Source of the DNA: Eulemur rufifrons
Lineage: Eukaryota; Chordata; Mammalia; Primates; Lemuridae
Assembly (NCBI RefSeq): GCF_041146395.1
Contig: NC_090986.1
Span: forward strand, 45,606,001 to 45,670,000
Length of the DNA stretch: 64,000 nt
Direction: 5' to 3'
Shown here: one piece after another, positions 49,371 to 60,988 of the stretch
Numbering within the stretch: position 1 is the stretch's first letter
Layout: each line of letters starts with the position of its first letter
Notes under the pieces: model-generated
Told to the model about the DNA's origin: nothing
Database searches by the model: none
What the model saw: only the letters and a program-made list of their open reading frames with translations
Position numbers and translations under genes: made by a program

Positions 49371-49549
49371 AATTTTAAAGAAAAGATTATTTTTATCTAG
49401 ATAACATTCGGGAAGATTTCCTGACTAGAATGTCTGTGAGGTGCAACTTGTGGCATAGGCAATTTTTAGTAGCCTAAGATTTAAGTGGGCAACAAAATTC
49501 CCCATGCCTATGTGAAGCAATTAACACCACAGCAGAATACAGGATTTCA

Positions 49550-49725
49550 GAATTTGGGAGTTTTTAGAGGTTTTCTAATCCAAGCTCCTTGATTGACAGA
49601 TGAGAAAACTAAAACAGAAAAATAAAGTGATTTACCTAAGGAAAACCCAGTCAATAAATAGGAGTCATAGGACCATTACTCACATTTCCCAATTGCCAAT
49701 ATTGAGCTTTTTCCATTATTTTCCT
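49550..49725 (+). mobile_element. MIR-class SINE remnant
   Basis: 'ttttctaatccaagctcctt', 'gacagatgagaaaactaaa' and 'aaagtgatttacctaaggaa' follow a MIR-type core. Confidence 0.55.
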
Positions 49726-52176
49726 CTTTTACTTCCTCTGCTGATGAATTCACAAATATGCAATTTTTTATGAACAACCATTCAATATTATGTACCTCTA
49801 AGGTCTTTTCATAGGTTATGAAAACTCATAACTTACAACTTATAAAATAAAATATTCATAAAATACTAAGACTGCAGTCTCAATTTTAAAAATATACTGT
49901 ACTCTAGAGTCATATAACATGGTCCTAACTATTTTGAACTACTCTACATGGTGACCACTATTACCTCCAATTTATAATAAGGATTTAATTCTTCCCGTGG
50001 CAATGAGAGTAAATCCCCACACAATTCCTTAGTCTATCTTGTTCCAGGCAATTTAAAGTTGAGGATTAGTCAATGAAATGTGGCATTCTTTTGCTGCCTT
50101 GTGAGATGTGAATTGAAAGGAATTGAAACAAATAGACTTAATTTGTGACAGAACACATGTTGTCAAGTGGCTGAGAGCTTATGTTTTGCCATACAAAAGG
50201 TAGGTGGAGAAAATAAGCTCTTAGGACAAATAATTTAAGTATCATGATTTGTTTTTGTCTTCCTGAGACCTCTTAGATATAATAGCTTTCAGTTGATCTA
50301 CCTGTGTTTCTAGACATACTGCCAATGCCGTCTGTGGGTACTGATCACAATAACACAGGCAAGCATGAAAAAGGAATAGTTAGATGTAGCTATGTAACAT
50401 AATTAATTTAACCATGTCATATTTATTGAATTATATCCTTTGAGTATTCTATTTCTCATTGAATTGAGTAATTTTTCAGAAATTTTTCCGTCATTACGTT
50501 TTAAATGAGAATATTTTGCTAAATGTCCTTTATCATTCATCTTTCTTCCTTTATGTTTCTTGACTGAATTTGATTACATTGAGTTTAATTCTGTTGTATT
50601 GTTTATTTCCTCAACCCATACCTTTTAAATGTAAAAATTATGTTAAAATTATTATTCACATTCCCTTGCTTCTATTAAAATTCTTCTATTAGTTTTCTTC
50701 ATTAAAGTCCTCAGTTATGTCAAACCCTTTGTTGATAAAATATATATGGCTATACTGTGGTTCAAAGATGAGCAAAGAAACAAAAATATCCCATAGACTT
50801 TACATGTATTTTCTTGTTAATTTTTATGTTTTATTTGATTGAGTTTTAGTTTGGTACAGTGTTCTATTTTTCATTTTCTTTGTAAGTAATTATTTTATTT
50901 AGTAATTTATTTATTTTTATTTCTATCATTGTTATTTAAATTTTCTGTGTTATTTACAGAAAATATGGAATGAGTAATTTCTGATTTAGGAAATTTATTG
51001 ATGTTTACTTTAAGATTATCGTGTATTTGCATATTTCTATAACAATTTCACTGGTTCAGAAAAACCAGGAAAGAAAGCATATCATCTGCTTATAACGCAG
51101 ATTTGAAAAATTCTAGCTATTCAATACATTGATGATCTTATTGTTTAAATTATCTGCTTTCTTTCCTTTTGTCTAACTTTTCCTTCAAATCTAAAAGTTA
51201 ACATTCTATTATTTACAGATTTGTTTATTCTGATGCTATAATATTATTTATAGTGCTGCATTATCAAGTGTTGATGTTTGGAATAAATAATCTTTCTAAA
51301 ATAAACTGGAAAAATTGATCAATTTTTATTTCATTCTGGGATATACTACATTAGGCAGATATTTGGTGAGTAAATATTTATTATAAATATTATATGTAAT
51401 AAATCTATTTTATTTATTTACCATATATGTTGCCTTCTAAACATTTATTGTGAATTTTTTTATGAAATACATACAAAATGTTCACTTCTGTTAGGTTTTG
51501 CTTTTCATTCTAATGCATGATTTGTCTTATGTTTATTTTTTAATAAATGTTCAATGCAGCAAGCATCAATAACACACATTAGAACAAAGGAGTATTATTT
51601 GCTTATTCTTTCCTTTTCCTGGAATAGTGACTTAAAGAAATTCATAAATAGGGTGGCATATCTTTAACTGTAAGCAGAACAACAGAAAAAAATAAGAATG
51701 TAGATTAAAGGATAGTAAAACATGACCAATGTTTGTCATTATGGCTTATGTATTGTATGTGAGGCATCAATTTGGCTCTATGAATTCTGAAATCCAGTGT
51801 AGAAAACTTACAGTTATCCAAATAAATGTGTCTGTGAGAGCAAAAGCAAACAGACAGACAAATAAGTAAACAGTAAATAAACCTATCTGTTCAGGAAAAT
51901 TAAAGCTGTTCTTTGTATTTACACCAGAAGGGAATTAATCTCAAGGTGCCCTAATTGGGAGGACATTGAATGAGGATGCGTGATTGAATGAGAAATATTA
52001 TTTTTATAGTGCATTTTATAGAACTCTTTTTTAGAGCGGACTTCAAAATAACTTGACCTCAAATCAAAGTACGAACCATGAAAAAGCAGCTTTATGTGAC
52101 GGTTATACAATATAATCAAATATGAGTGTGAGGGTCCAGTAGAGTGTTCTGGTCAGAAAAGTAGTCTAAGGTTTAC
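49726..52176. other. No recognised feature
   Basis: About 2.4 kb of very A+T-rich DNA without a gene or named repeat. Confidence 0.4.
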
Positions 52177-52220
52177 AAAACAAACAAACAAACAAACAAA
52201 CAACAAAAAACAAACAAACA
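52177..52220. repeat. (AAAC)n microsatellite
   Basis: AAAC units, slightly impure, directly upstream of a truncated L1 tail. Confidence 0.9.
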
Positions 52221-52343
52221 GGGGAATGGGCATGCATGGAGCTCTGACTTGGGGGGATAGGCGGTACATGGGCAACGTATATAACCTGAACTTTTGTACC
52301 CCCATAATAAGCTGAAATTAAAAAAAAAAAAAAAAAAAAAAAA
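52221..52343 (+). mobile_element. Very short young L1 3' end with long A tail
   Basis: About 100 bp of L1 3' UTR ('ggggaatgggcatgcatgga', 'ctttgacttgg'-like text read here as 'gctctgacttgggggg', 'cttttgtacccccataataa') followed by 24 A. The almost pure A tail indicates a recent insertion. The junction with the AAAC tract obscures any target duplication. Confidence 0.88.
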
Positions 52344-53039
52344 CCGACCAGCTAGTCTCGGGGGCAATAAAACATAAAACTGAGAGAACTTGATTGCCCA
52401 GGGATCAATCAGAATCTAGGTCTCCCGAGTCACCTTCTCTAGCCTCTTCTTCCAGGAAATATTGTGAGGGAATCTCTTCAAGTCAATTTCGGGTCTTTCC
52501 AGAAGGGAATTACCAATTCTTGGCCAAAATGACATTGGTTTGAGTGATCTGGACTACCCCATACTTGGAAAGCTTGCTTGGTGACCAACACTCGGAGAAG
52601 TTTAGGGGTCACACTGGAAAAATATAAATTAGGAGGGCTACGGATTGCATCTTGCCCGACTGTAATGAGGAAACAGTCTGGGTATAAAATTGTGGTTGTT
52701 ACAGGGTTTTGCTGCCTTTTTAAAGTGTATTTACTCCCAAAATGTTGACAACAAAATCAGATTGATTTTCAAGTAAACACATTTCCTAAAATGTAGAAAG
52801 CACCTCCTTAATGTATTCCTACCAAGGAATACCAGATACGATTTTTCAGAAGGAAGAAGAATTGTCAGAATTATGAGCAGAGTTTCCCAAATCTTGTAAG
52901 AATACATGGAGAATCAACTGTTTGTGGTGCTGATATACGTGAGCCATGGTTACCGGTCTGGCCAAATGGAGTTCAGATATCAGACAGGGGCTTTTGCAAA
53001 GCCCACAATAAGGGATGAAGTCTGGCACAGTGATTTTGT
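52344..53039. other. Unassigned, G+C-richer sequence after the L1 tail
   Basis: The first 360 bases are clearly less A+T-rich than the neighbourhood and start abruptly after the A tail. They hold a TATA-like 'gtataaaattg' near 52681. I recognise no family. It could be an unrecognised LTR or simply local variation. Confidence 0.35.
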
Positions 53040-54720
53040 GATTTATTGTATTTATTTTTTATTCTTACTTTTTTTTTACATGGCTGGTTTAACTGTTTTA
53101 AAATTTGTAAATATTATGAGTACATAATAGGTAGAGTAGAATTTGTAAGTAGTTATAGGGTACACATGATGTTTTGACAAAGGCATACAATGTGAATTAA
53201 TCAAATCAGGGTAATTGGGGTATCCATCACCTCAGGGATTTATCATTTCTTTGTGTTAGGAACATTCAAATTCTACTCTATTAGTTATTATTCATTATGG
53301 TCATTTTATTATGCTAAGAAACATTGTTCATTCTACCTGACTATATTTTTGCCCCTATTAGCCATCCCTATGTTATCCACCCCTCCCCAATTCCCTTCCC
53401 AGTCTCTGGTAACTATCTGCTACTCTCTATCTCCATGAGATCAACTGTTTTTAATATTCATCTCCCACATATGAGTGAGAACATGTGAGATTTGTCTTTC
53501 TGTGCTTGACTTATTTCTCTTAACTTAATAGTACTCATTTCCATGCATGTTGTTGCAAATGGAAGGATTTCATTCTTTTTATGGCTATATAGTATTCCAT
53601 TGTATATATGGACCACACTTTCTTTATCCGTTAGTCCATTGATGGACACTTAGGATGAGTCCAAACCTTGACTACTGTGAATAAGATGGTGATGCAATAA
53701 ACATGGGAGTGCAGATATATTTTTGATATACTAAATTCCCTTCATTTGTGTATATACCCAGCAATGAGATTGCTTCGTCATATGGTAGTACTATTTTTAG
53801 TTTTTTGAGGACCCTCCATAGTGGTTGCACTAATTTACATTCTCACCAACAGTGTATGTGGGTTCTCCTTTCTCCATATCCTCACCAGCATTCATCATTG
53901 CCTGTCTTTTTGATAAAAGCCATTTAACAGAGGTGAAGTGATATCTCATTATAATTTTGATTTGCTTTTCTCTGATGACTACTGATGTTGAGCATTTTTT
54001 TTTCATATACTTGTTGTCTATTTGCATGTCTTCTTTTGAGAAATGTCTATCCAGATCCTTTGCCCATTTTTAATTAGATTGTTTGATTTTTTTTCTATTG
54101 AGTTGGAGCTCCTTATATATTCTACCATTCATGTCAGATGGGTAGTTTGAAAATATTTTCTATGGGCTATCTCTTCCCTTTGTTGATTGTTTCATTTGCT
54201 ATGCCAAAGCTTTTTAGCTTAATGTGATCCCATTTGTCCCTTTTTCCTTTGTTTGCCTGTGCTTTGAGAGTATTCTTCAAGAAGTCCTTGCCCAGAACAA
54301 TGTGCTGAAATATTTCCCCAATGTTTTCTTTTAGTAGTTTCATAGTTCCAGATCTTATATTTAAGTCTTTAGTACATTGATTTTTGTATATATTGAGAGA
54401 TAAGAATCTCGTTTCATTCTTCTGTATATGGATAACCAGTTTTCTCAGTACCATTTATGAAAGAAACTGTTCTTTCCCATTCTGTGTTCTTGGCAACTTT
54501 GTCAAAGATAAGTTCAATATAGATGTATGGATTTATTTCTGCATTCTCTATTTTGTTCCATGAGTCTATATGTCTGCTTTTATGTCAGTACCATGCTATT
54601 TTGTTTACTACAGCTCTGTGGAATATTTCGAAGACAGGTGATATGATTCCTCCATTTTTCCCCCTCAGGATGGCTTTGGTTATTCTGGGTCTTTTGAGGT
54701 TTCATACAAATTTTAGGATT
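53040..54720 (-). mobile_element. L1MA/L1MB-age element, 3' portion (antisense)
   Basis: Reverse-complement L1 3' UTR of the middle-aged L1M type ('ggtatccatcacctcaggga', 'gtgagaacatgtgagatttg') continues into ORF2 ('ttccattgtatatatggacc', 'ctcaccaacagtgtatgtgg', 'accatgctattttgtttact'). About 1.7 kb, 5' truncated at 'aaattttaggatt'. Confidence 0.9.
53458..53649 (-). pseudogene. L1 ORF2 extreme C-terminal fragment (decayed)
   Basis: Contains VVHIYNGILYSHKKNEILPF and REISQAQKDKSHMFSLICG, the conserved end of L1 ORF2. Part of the L1MA/MB copy, interrupted by stops. Confidence 0.9.
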
Positions 54721-54756
54721 ATTTTCAAAAGAACCATAGCCCACATCTAAATTCTC
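54721..54756 (+). repeat. 36-bp sequence, partner of 18908-18943
   Basis: It lies exactly between the 5' truncation point of the L1 and a CT/CA microsatellite, and matches the 18.9-kb copy at 35 of 36 bases. Confidence 0.85.
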
Positions 54757-54803
54757 TCTCTCTCTCTAACACACACATACACACACACACTCACACACTC
54801 ATG
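54757..54803. repeat. (CT)n(CA)n compound microsatellite
   Basis: CT units pass into imperfect CA units. Confidence 0.92.
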
Positions 54804-54959
54804 CAGATACCATCTTCTGACTCACTTATTGGTTTCTGGACGGATTTATTCAGTAAGGGAAAGATAACAGGAGGAATGGGAGAAGTGGAAGAGGAAAGGA
54901 AAATGGAGTAAGAGATGAGGATGAGAAAGAGACTTTACGTTATAATCTGGAAGCATTGC

Positions 54960-55520
54960 TGCTATTGCTTTTACATTTTTTATGTTTTTGTCCATTCTTT
55001 CAGGTTAGATCAAGTTTCAGGTTTTCTTTTTAATTTTATGTGCCTTGCTAGTTTTCCAGAATCATTTATGAAAAATTTCATACTTTCTTCTCTACCTTGA
55101 GTACTTCTTTTGTTCTAATATATTTTAATTTTCTACAGAGTCCTTAATGTTTCTGTGCTCTTTATTTCATCCCATTTATCTGTTTCTTTTCATTCCTATA
55201 GTTTTATTATAATTCTTGATATTTATTAGAGCAGCTTTTCCCACTTTGTTCTTCTTATTAAATATATTGGCTCTTCTTGGTTCTTCAGATTTCTATGTGC
55301 ATTTTATAGTTTCCAAGAATATTCTTTAACATCTGCCTGCAGAATAGATTTGCAATATTTACTAATAATTCTGTCCAATAACTTTTTTCTGAAAATGTCA
55401 TTTTATCTTTATTTTTCATATATAATCTCTGAGTATAGAAATCTAGGTTGATAGTCATTCTCTTTCTTCATTGAAATATATCACTGCATTTACATTTGTT
55501 TTGGTTGAGAAGTGTACGAG
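54960..55520 (-). mobile_element. Ancient L1M fragment (antisense), probably internally deleted
   Basis: 'ctttgttcttcttattaaat' and 'ggctcttcttggttcttc' match antisense ORF2 of old L1M. From about 55385 the text ('gaaaatgtcattttatcttt', 'atagaaatctaggttgatag') resembles the L1M 5' part instead, as at 3.9-4.1 kb. Two separated L1M regions are therefore adjacent. Confidence 0.6.
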
Positions 55521-55840
55521 TCAGGATAAGGTAGATAGAATAAACTAAAATGTACTAGTCATGTTATGCTTCAGTGACACACAATCCCCATCCTCAATGC
55601 TTAAAACAAAGTTTCTCTCTCACAGTACACGTATCATTTACCTCCACACCATTATAAAGAATATAAGCTGACCCTCTGGAGTCATGAATGTCCCTGACAG
55701 CTATTGCAATAGAAAGAAAATGTGTGTGTGTGTGTGTGTGTGTGTGTGTTGTGTGTGTGTCTGCATGTGTGTGTTCTGCTTCAGCCCCTTCATTTTCTTT
55801 ATCAAGATGGTTCACCTCAATTTCACCGATTGCCATTACT
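55521..55840. other. Possible old repeat split by a (TG)n tract
   Basis: 'tatgcttcagtgacacacaa', 'gcttaaaacaaagtttctct', 'tgaccctctggagtcatgaa' resemble a common old mammalian repeat, but I cannot name it. The (TG)n tract is listed separately. Confidence 0.3.
55721..55774. repeat. (TG)n microsatellite
   Basis: Long TG run with one TTG interruption and a degenerate right end. Confidence 0.95.
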
Positions 55841-57176
55841 AGAAGTTGATGGTTTATTTTATTTTTAATCTTCTTTAGGCAAAGATATTGAAAGATTTTT
55901 GGTAACCCAATATGATGGAGATAAAATTAAATTTCTTGAAAGAACTATTAAGTGCAATATTAATTTATCTTCTGTACTTTCAGTAGTTTCTTAATTTGTT
56001 TCTGCACTTTATATAACATAGGTAATATAGAATTTTTCTATACTTGAAAAATATAATTTATTGACTAAAAAGAAAGTGAACTTCTTATTTTCCCTAATTT
56101 AGACCTTCAATTTTGACCTCTTCTTGATTCTTAAGTGGTGTCCAGAGTTTGTTTTCTAGAACTAACTCATGTAATTTATTTGGATAATTGTTTGTAGAGT
56201 ATTTAGTCTGTAACAAAATAAATGCCTATTACTGTAAAACTACCTGAAAGTCTTTAACTTTTATCTCACTTTTTATTTATGCCCAAATCAACACCATTTC
56301 TTTTTCAACTGAAATAGTATGTTGTTGATCAATAAACATTGGGATTTCTTGGCATTTTACTGCTATACTTGCATCTTGCTAAATCTTCTCTCTCTGGCAT
56401 TTCAGTCGTCAGTTTTCCTTACACAGATACATAGTTCTGATTTTGGCATTCCTAGGTTTGTTGTTTATTATCTTTTCATGCATGTATTAAAAACTTCTAA
56501 AAATATCCTTCCCATAATCTACCATTGTGAAAGTCACCTGACACTAAGGAAAATGCTCACTCTTTTACAGGGACACTGATTAAAGTATTAAAAATAAGGT
56601 CTAGGATCAACCTTGCTGTATTTTAAAAAAATGTTCTTCAGTTTGACACTGATTAAAAGCTATGTTAACAAGCAATACTTCAAAAGTCATGTGGTGTGTA
56701 GGAAAGAGAGAAAAATTACAATATTGATTTTGTTCTAATCACAAAGATATTTTATGGAATGAGAGGTTTATTTAATATAAATACCAGTAGTGTATTCAAA
56801 TAAAGTGATTTATTTCTATTATTGTTACTTTGTCATAATGTAATTACTCAAAGTGTAATCCATGTATAAATCAAATTAATTAACACCATAGAACAATAGA
56901 AACAACAATTCCAATTTTTCCAACAATCATAATCAATAATATGAAAACAAGAAAACTAATGAAGGTACAAAACCAGCCTCTGTCAAAAGTAAGCAAAAGC
57001 AATCCAGGAAAATCAATTATAATATAAACTTGATTTATTCTGTAGGTGACATTTTATTATTATATTTGCTTAACTACATAAAATTAATAGTAGCTGTAAA
57101 CAGAGTACTTGAAAATAAAGATAAAAAAGAATAAATGAAATGGCATGTTATTGTCCAAGTTCTTCTTAACTGTCTG
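55841..57176. other. No recognised feature
   Basis: A+T-rich DNA. The 86-codon open frame at 56319-56579 has no family resemblance. Confidence 0.4.
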
Positions 57177-57265
57177 AAGAAAGAAATAAAGAAAGAAAGA
57201 GAAAGAACAGAAAGAAAAGGGGTGAAGGAGGAAGCATAAAAGGTAAGGAAAAAGGAAGAAAACAA
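57177..57265. repeat. Purine-rich GA/GAAA low-complexity tract
   Basis: About 90 bases almost wholly A and G on the plus strand. Confidence 0.88.
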
Positions 57266-58929
57266 AAAACTCACCTGGGACCTTGAATTCTGAACCTACA
57301 ATAAAACAATTTTTCAAGTCTATTATATAGGTGACTTTTCTTTAAGATTCTTTAGGACTCTCAATAAATTCAGGTTATGAATAATATTAATTATTTACCA
57401 GTAGGATCCATTTTATATAAAAGCCTCTGCATTATTTAAGGAAATACCAATAATTTTCCAAATGAAGAGCTTATGTGAAATTTCACTAAGTAGACCTGAC
57501 CAGCTTTTGATCATAATTCTATTTTCTAGTTATGCAAAGGTAAACATTTTCCAAGTTACTTTGATTTTAAATTTAGTCATGCCTTAATAAGAAAAAAATC
57601 CACCAATGCAAGCTATGGTTAACAAATAATTATCAATTATCCTCTTTCTTATAGATGAAGACTTTCTTTTCCAACTGAGTGTTTCCTATTCTAATACAAT
57701 TTGAGGCATTATTAAAGGCAGAAGTAGTATTTCACACTAATAAAAACTCAATATTTTAAAATAATCTTTTATAGTGTCTTTTATTTCATGACATTATTTG
57801 AAGCAACTGTTTTGATTTTTGTGTATGAAAATATATAGAATAAAAAAAGGGCACTGATTTGGAATGTTTATTTTTCAAAGATGAAAAGACTGAACTATAT
57901 CACTGATGTTAAAGAGAAGAAAGTCTATATTTGAAACTGTATTTTATGTCTGTGAGTGTTCATAATGGATTGAATTTCTTAAAAAGCATATTAGGGGGAA
58001 TTCAAGCACCTAATTGGTGATGTTCTTGGGGATCTGATGTAGAATATACTTAAGTTCTCTGAGAACTTGTAGTAAATAATTAAATATTTGATTTGATGCT
58101 TATATACAAAATACTACAAGAGATAAGAAGAAATGTAAGGTTTAATTTTGAGTATAAAGGAACTCATTTAGTTTTGAGTATAAAGGTTACATGGAAAGAG
58201 AAGATATATATTTGAGTTTAAATATATATAAATAAAATCCTGATTTTGAGAAAGTTAATGATTTACCAAGTGAAAGCTACAAAAGGTTGGTGGAAAGATT
58301 TTTGAATAAGAAAGATAATGTTCCACCTGGAGTGCTCAGTATAAATGTCACAGAGGAAGGGAAATCTGAGTTTCTCAGAGAATAATTGCAACAGGGCTGG
58401 CTTAGTTTTCACCAAGATGTTTGATATTAGAATCAGATCCTGAAATCAGATCTGGATCAAAATGTTTAGTTACTTGAAATATTAAAGAGTAAACATTGTC
58501 AGATGGCTTATGTGTTTTTGTAGAAAGCACCGATTGTGTAAGTAAAAGTATTAAAATTTTCTGGCATACCAAAGGGTTCACAGGACAAGAAATGATGACA
58601 TAAACAATGGGTCTAATTTATTAGAAAATGTACTAATATAAGAATAGAGGCAACATTAACAGAAATAGTGGAAACAATAAACCAGGGTACATTACAATAA
58701 CAATAACAAAATAGTGCTAGAAAATTGAGTATTGTTTTCGGTCCTTGCCAACTATGTAATAACTTAATATACAAAGATAGAACTTTTTTTTAAAAAGCAA
58801 CCATTTTATTTAAATGGATCCCAAGTTTTGCTTAAAACATTAAGTATCTGAGAGAACAAATGTAACCGAAAATTTCTACTGCAGAGTGGGTTAATAGTTA
58901 CATGTTCAAATGAACATTGAATTATGAGA
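57266..58929. other. No recognised feature apart from a 15-bp direct repeat
   Basis: ttttgagtataaagg occurs exactly at 58146-58160 and 58172-58186, a small local duplication. The rest is A+T-rich and unassigned. Confidence 0.4.
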
Positions 58930-59990
58930 TAAGCAACTTAAATTTTATTTCCTTGGCAACATGATCTTCTGTACCCCCAGTTACCCAATTTCCCCCAATA
59001 GTAATATCTTGTAAAACTATAGGACTATATCATGACCAGGAAACTGACAGAGATACAGTTAAGATACAGAATATTTCCATTACTTCCATCACCACAAGGA
59101 TCTCTCATGTGTTCTTCTATAGCCACACGAACTTGTTACCCCAATTCTTTCCTTAATCCCAGACAATCACTAATTTTTTCTTCATGTCTATAACTTTGTC
59201 ATTTAAATGATGTTATGTCAATGGAGTCACACATTATTTAACTTTGGGGATTGGCATCTTTTTCACTAACCATAATTCTCTGAAGAATCATTCACATCGT
59301 CAGATATATCAATAGTTCATTACTTTCTGTTGCTGAGTAGTATTCCAAAATGTGGATCTAACACAGTTTGTTTAATCATTCACCTGTGTAAGGGCATCTG
59401 GATTGTTTCTAGTTTTTGATTATTGTGAATAAAGCTTCTATATGCATTTATATACAGGTTTTGTGTGAACATAAATAAGGCTTGATTTCTCTGCAATAAA
59501 CATCCAAGAGTGCAATTGCTGAATCCTATGGTAGCTGCATAAGTTTTATGAGACACTGCCAATCATCCACAGTGACTGTCCCATTTTAAGTTCTTGTCCA
59601 GTTGCTCTACATTTTCATTAGTATTTCATATTATCATTATTTTTTATTATAACCTTTCTCTTAGGTGTGTGGCAATATCTCATTGCGGTTTTAATTTTTA
59701 TTTCTCTACTGGCAAATACTGTTGAAGTTTTTCTCATGGGCTTATTTGTCATAACCTTTTCAGTGAAATGTCTCTCCATGTCTTTTGCCCATTTTCTAAT
59801 TGTATCTGTTGTTTTTTTAACTGGTGAGTTTTTAGGGTTGTTTGTACTTTCCATATAATAGCTTTTTATTGGATATATGATTTGCGAATATTTTCTCTAA
59901 GAATGTAGCTCTTAACAGGGTCTTTCACAGAGTGAAAGGTTTTAATTTTGAAAAAGTAAAATGTGTTGTATATAATGTCTGAGGTTTTTG
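58930..59990 (-). mobile_element. Ancient L1M 3' portion (antisense)
   Basis: Reverse complement of an old L1M 3' UTR and ORF2 C-terminus: 'caccacaaggatctctcatg', 'gttgctgagtagtattcca', 'gggcatctggattgtttcta', 'tgtcttttgcccattttcta'. A 78-codon ORF2 remnant on the minus strand (59618-59854) includes RKWAKDMERHFTEK. Confidence 0.85.
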
Positions 59991-60119
59991 GTTGTACCTA
60001 GTAGGAATAATAGTGAAAAGTAGGAAGTGGAGGTCCCATAAAGTTTTTGAGCAGTTTTTTAGTTGAATCTACCTGAGATTAAACCCTAGTTAGGGGAAAT
60101 TCAGTAAAGCACTCTTACA

Positions 60120-60300
60120 AAAATTTGCCTTTGTCACAGTTCTGATCCTTAGTCTATGCATGGTCTTTTTGACAAGTTATTTATCCTTTATGACATATAG
60201 TTTCTTTATTCATAAAATTGGAAAAGTAAGTCCACTACTCACAACAGGCCTGCATAAAGATTGGTATTTCATCTAAAAAGACTTGCACATAGCATTACAT
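60120..60300 (-). mobile_element. MIR SINE (antisense)
   Basis: 'tgacaagttatttatccttt', 'gtttctttattcataaaatt' and 'gcctgcataaagattggtat' follow the MIR order in reverse complement, ending near 'cttgcacatagc'. Confidence 0.6.
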
Positions 60301-60709
60301 TCCCATCTGATCTTTCAAAATAAATTTCTCCAATTTTATGGTAGCAGATGCTCATTGTAAAGTTGTATAGAAAAGTTGCAAAAGCAGAAAAAATAAGAAA
60401 AATCAACATTTTCCCAGTATTCAAAATAATATCCAGTTAACATTTTTACATATTTTCTATCAGCCTTTCCTAAATGCTTAATGTTATTTCACACTGTGAT
60501 AACTCACTTCCATAACAAAATAGTTTAGCTTTTAGATAATTCTTATGACTTTATCTGTCAGCTTTGCATTAAGACTATTGTTATTTCTCTCCTGTTTTAC
60601 ATAGATTCTTGGTAAGCATTGTCTTTAGAAACATAAGCTGCCTGTAAGTACTAAATTTAAAGGGTTTTCCTGGTGTGTGTCAGAATATTTTTGTCTATAA
60701 TAATAACCA
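60301..60709. other. Unassigned, possibly an old repeat at 60335-60480
   Basis: 'cattgtaaagttgtatagaa' followed by 'cagttaacatttttacatat' and 'tctatcagcctttcc' resembles a common old repeat. The match is not firm enough to name. Confidence 0.3.
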
Positions 60710-60895
60710 TAATTTACATTTTGTAAGTTGATATAGAGTCCTAATACAGTGCCAAGTGTTCTGTCTTCACAAAAATTATATGATGTGATTAATACTACTA
60801 TGACTATTTTAGAGATGAGGAAATGTAGAATTAAAGAGATCACATTTTTGTTCATAATCAAATGCCTAAAAATTGGTAGAGCTTGGATCAAATAG
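60710..60895 (+). mobile_element. MIR SINE
   Basis: 'acagtgccaagtgttctgtc', 'ttttagagatgaggaaatgt' and 'ggtagagcttggatcaaata' match MIR in order. Confidence 0.75.
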
Positions 60896-60963
60896 ATCAA
60901 AGATTTATTAGAAACATTGTTTTAAACAGAACCATTGGAATGAGCGGGGAAAGGAAGGTCAGA

Positions 60964-60988
60964 AAATAAATAAATAAATAAATAAAAA
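60964..60988. repeat. (AAAT)n microsatellite
   Basis: Five to six AAAT units followed by an A-rich run. Confidence 0.92.
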
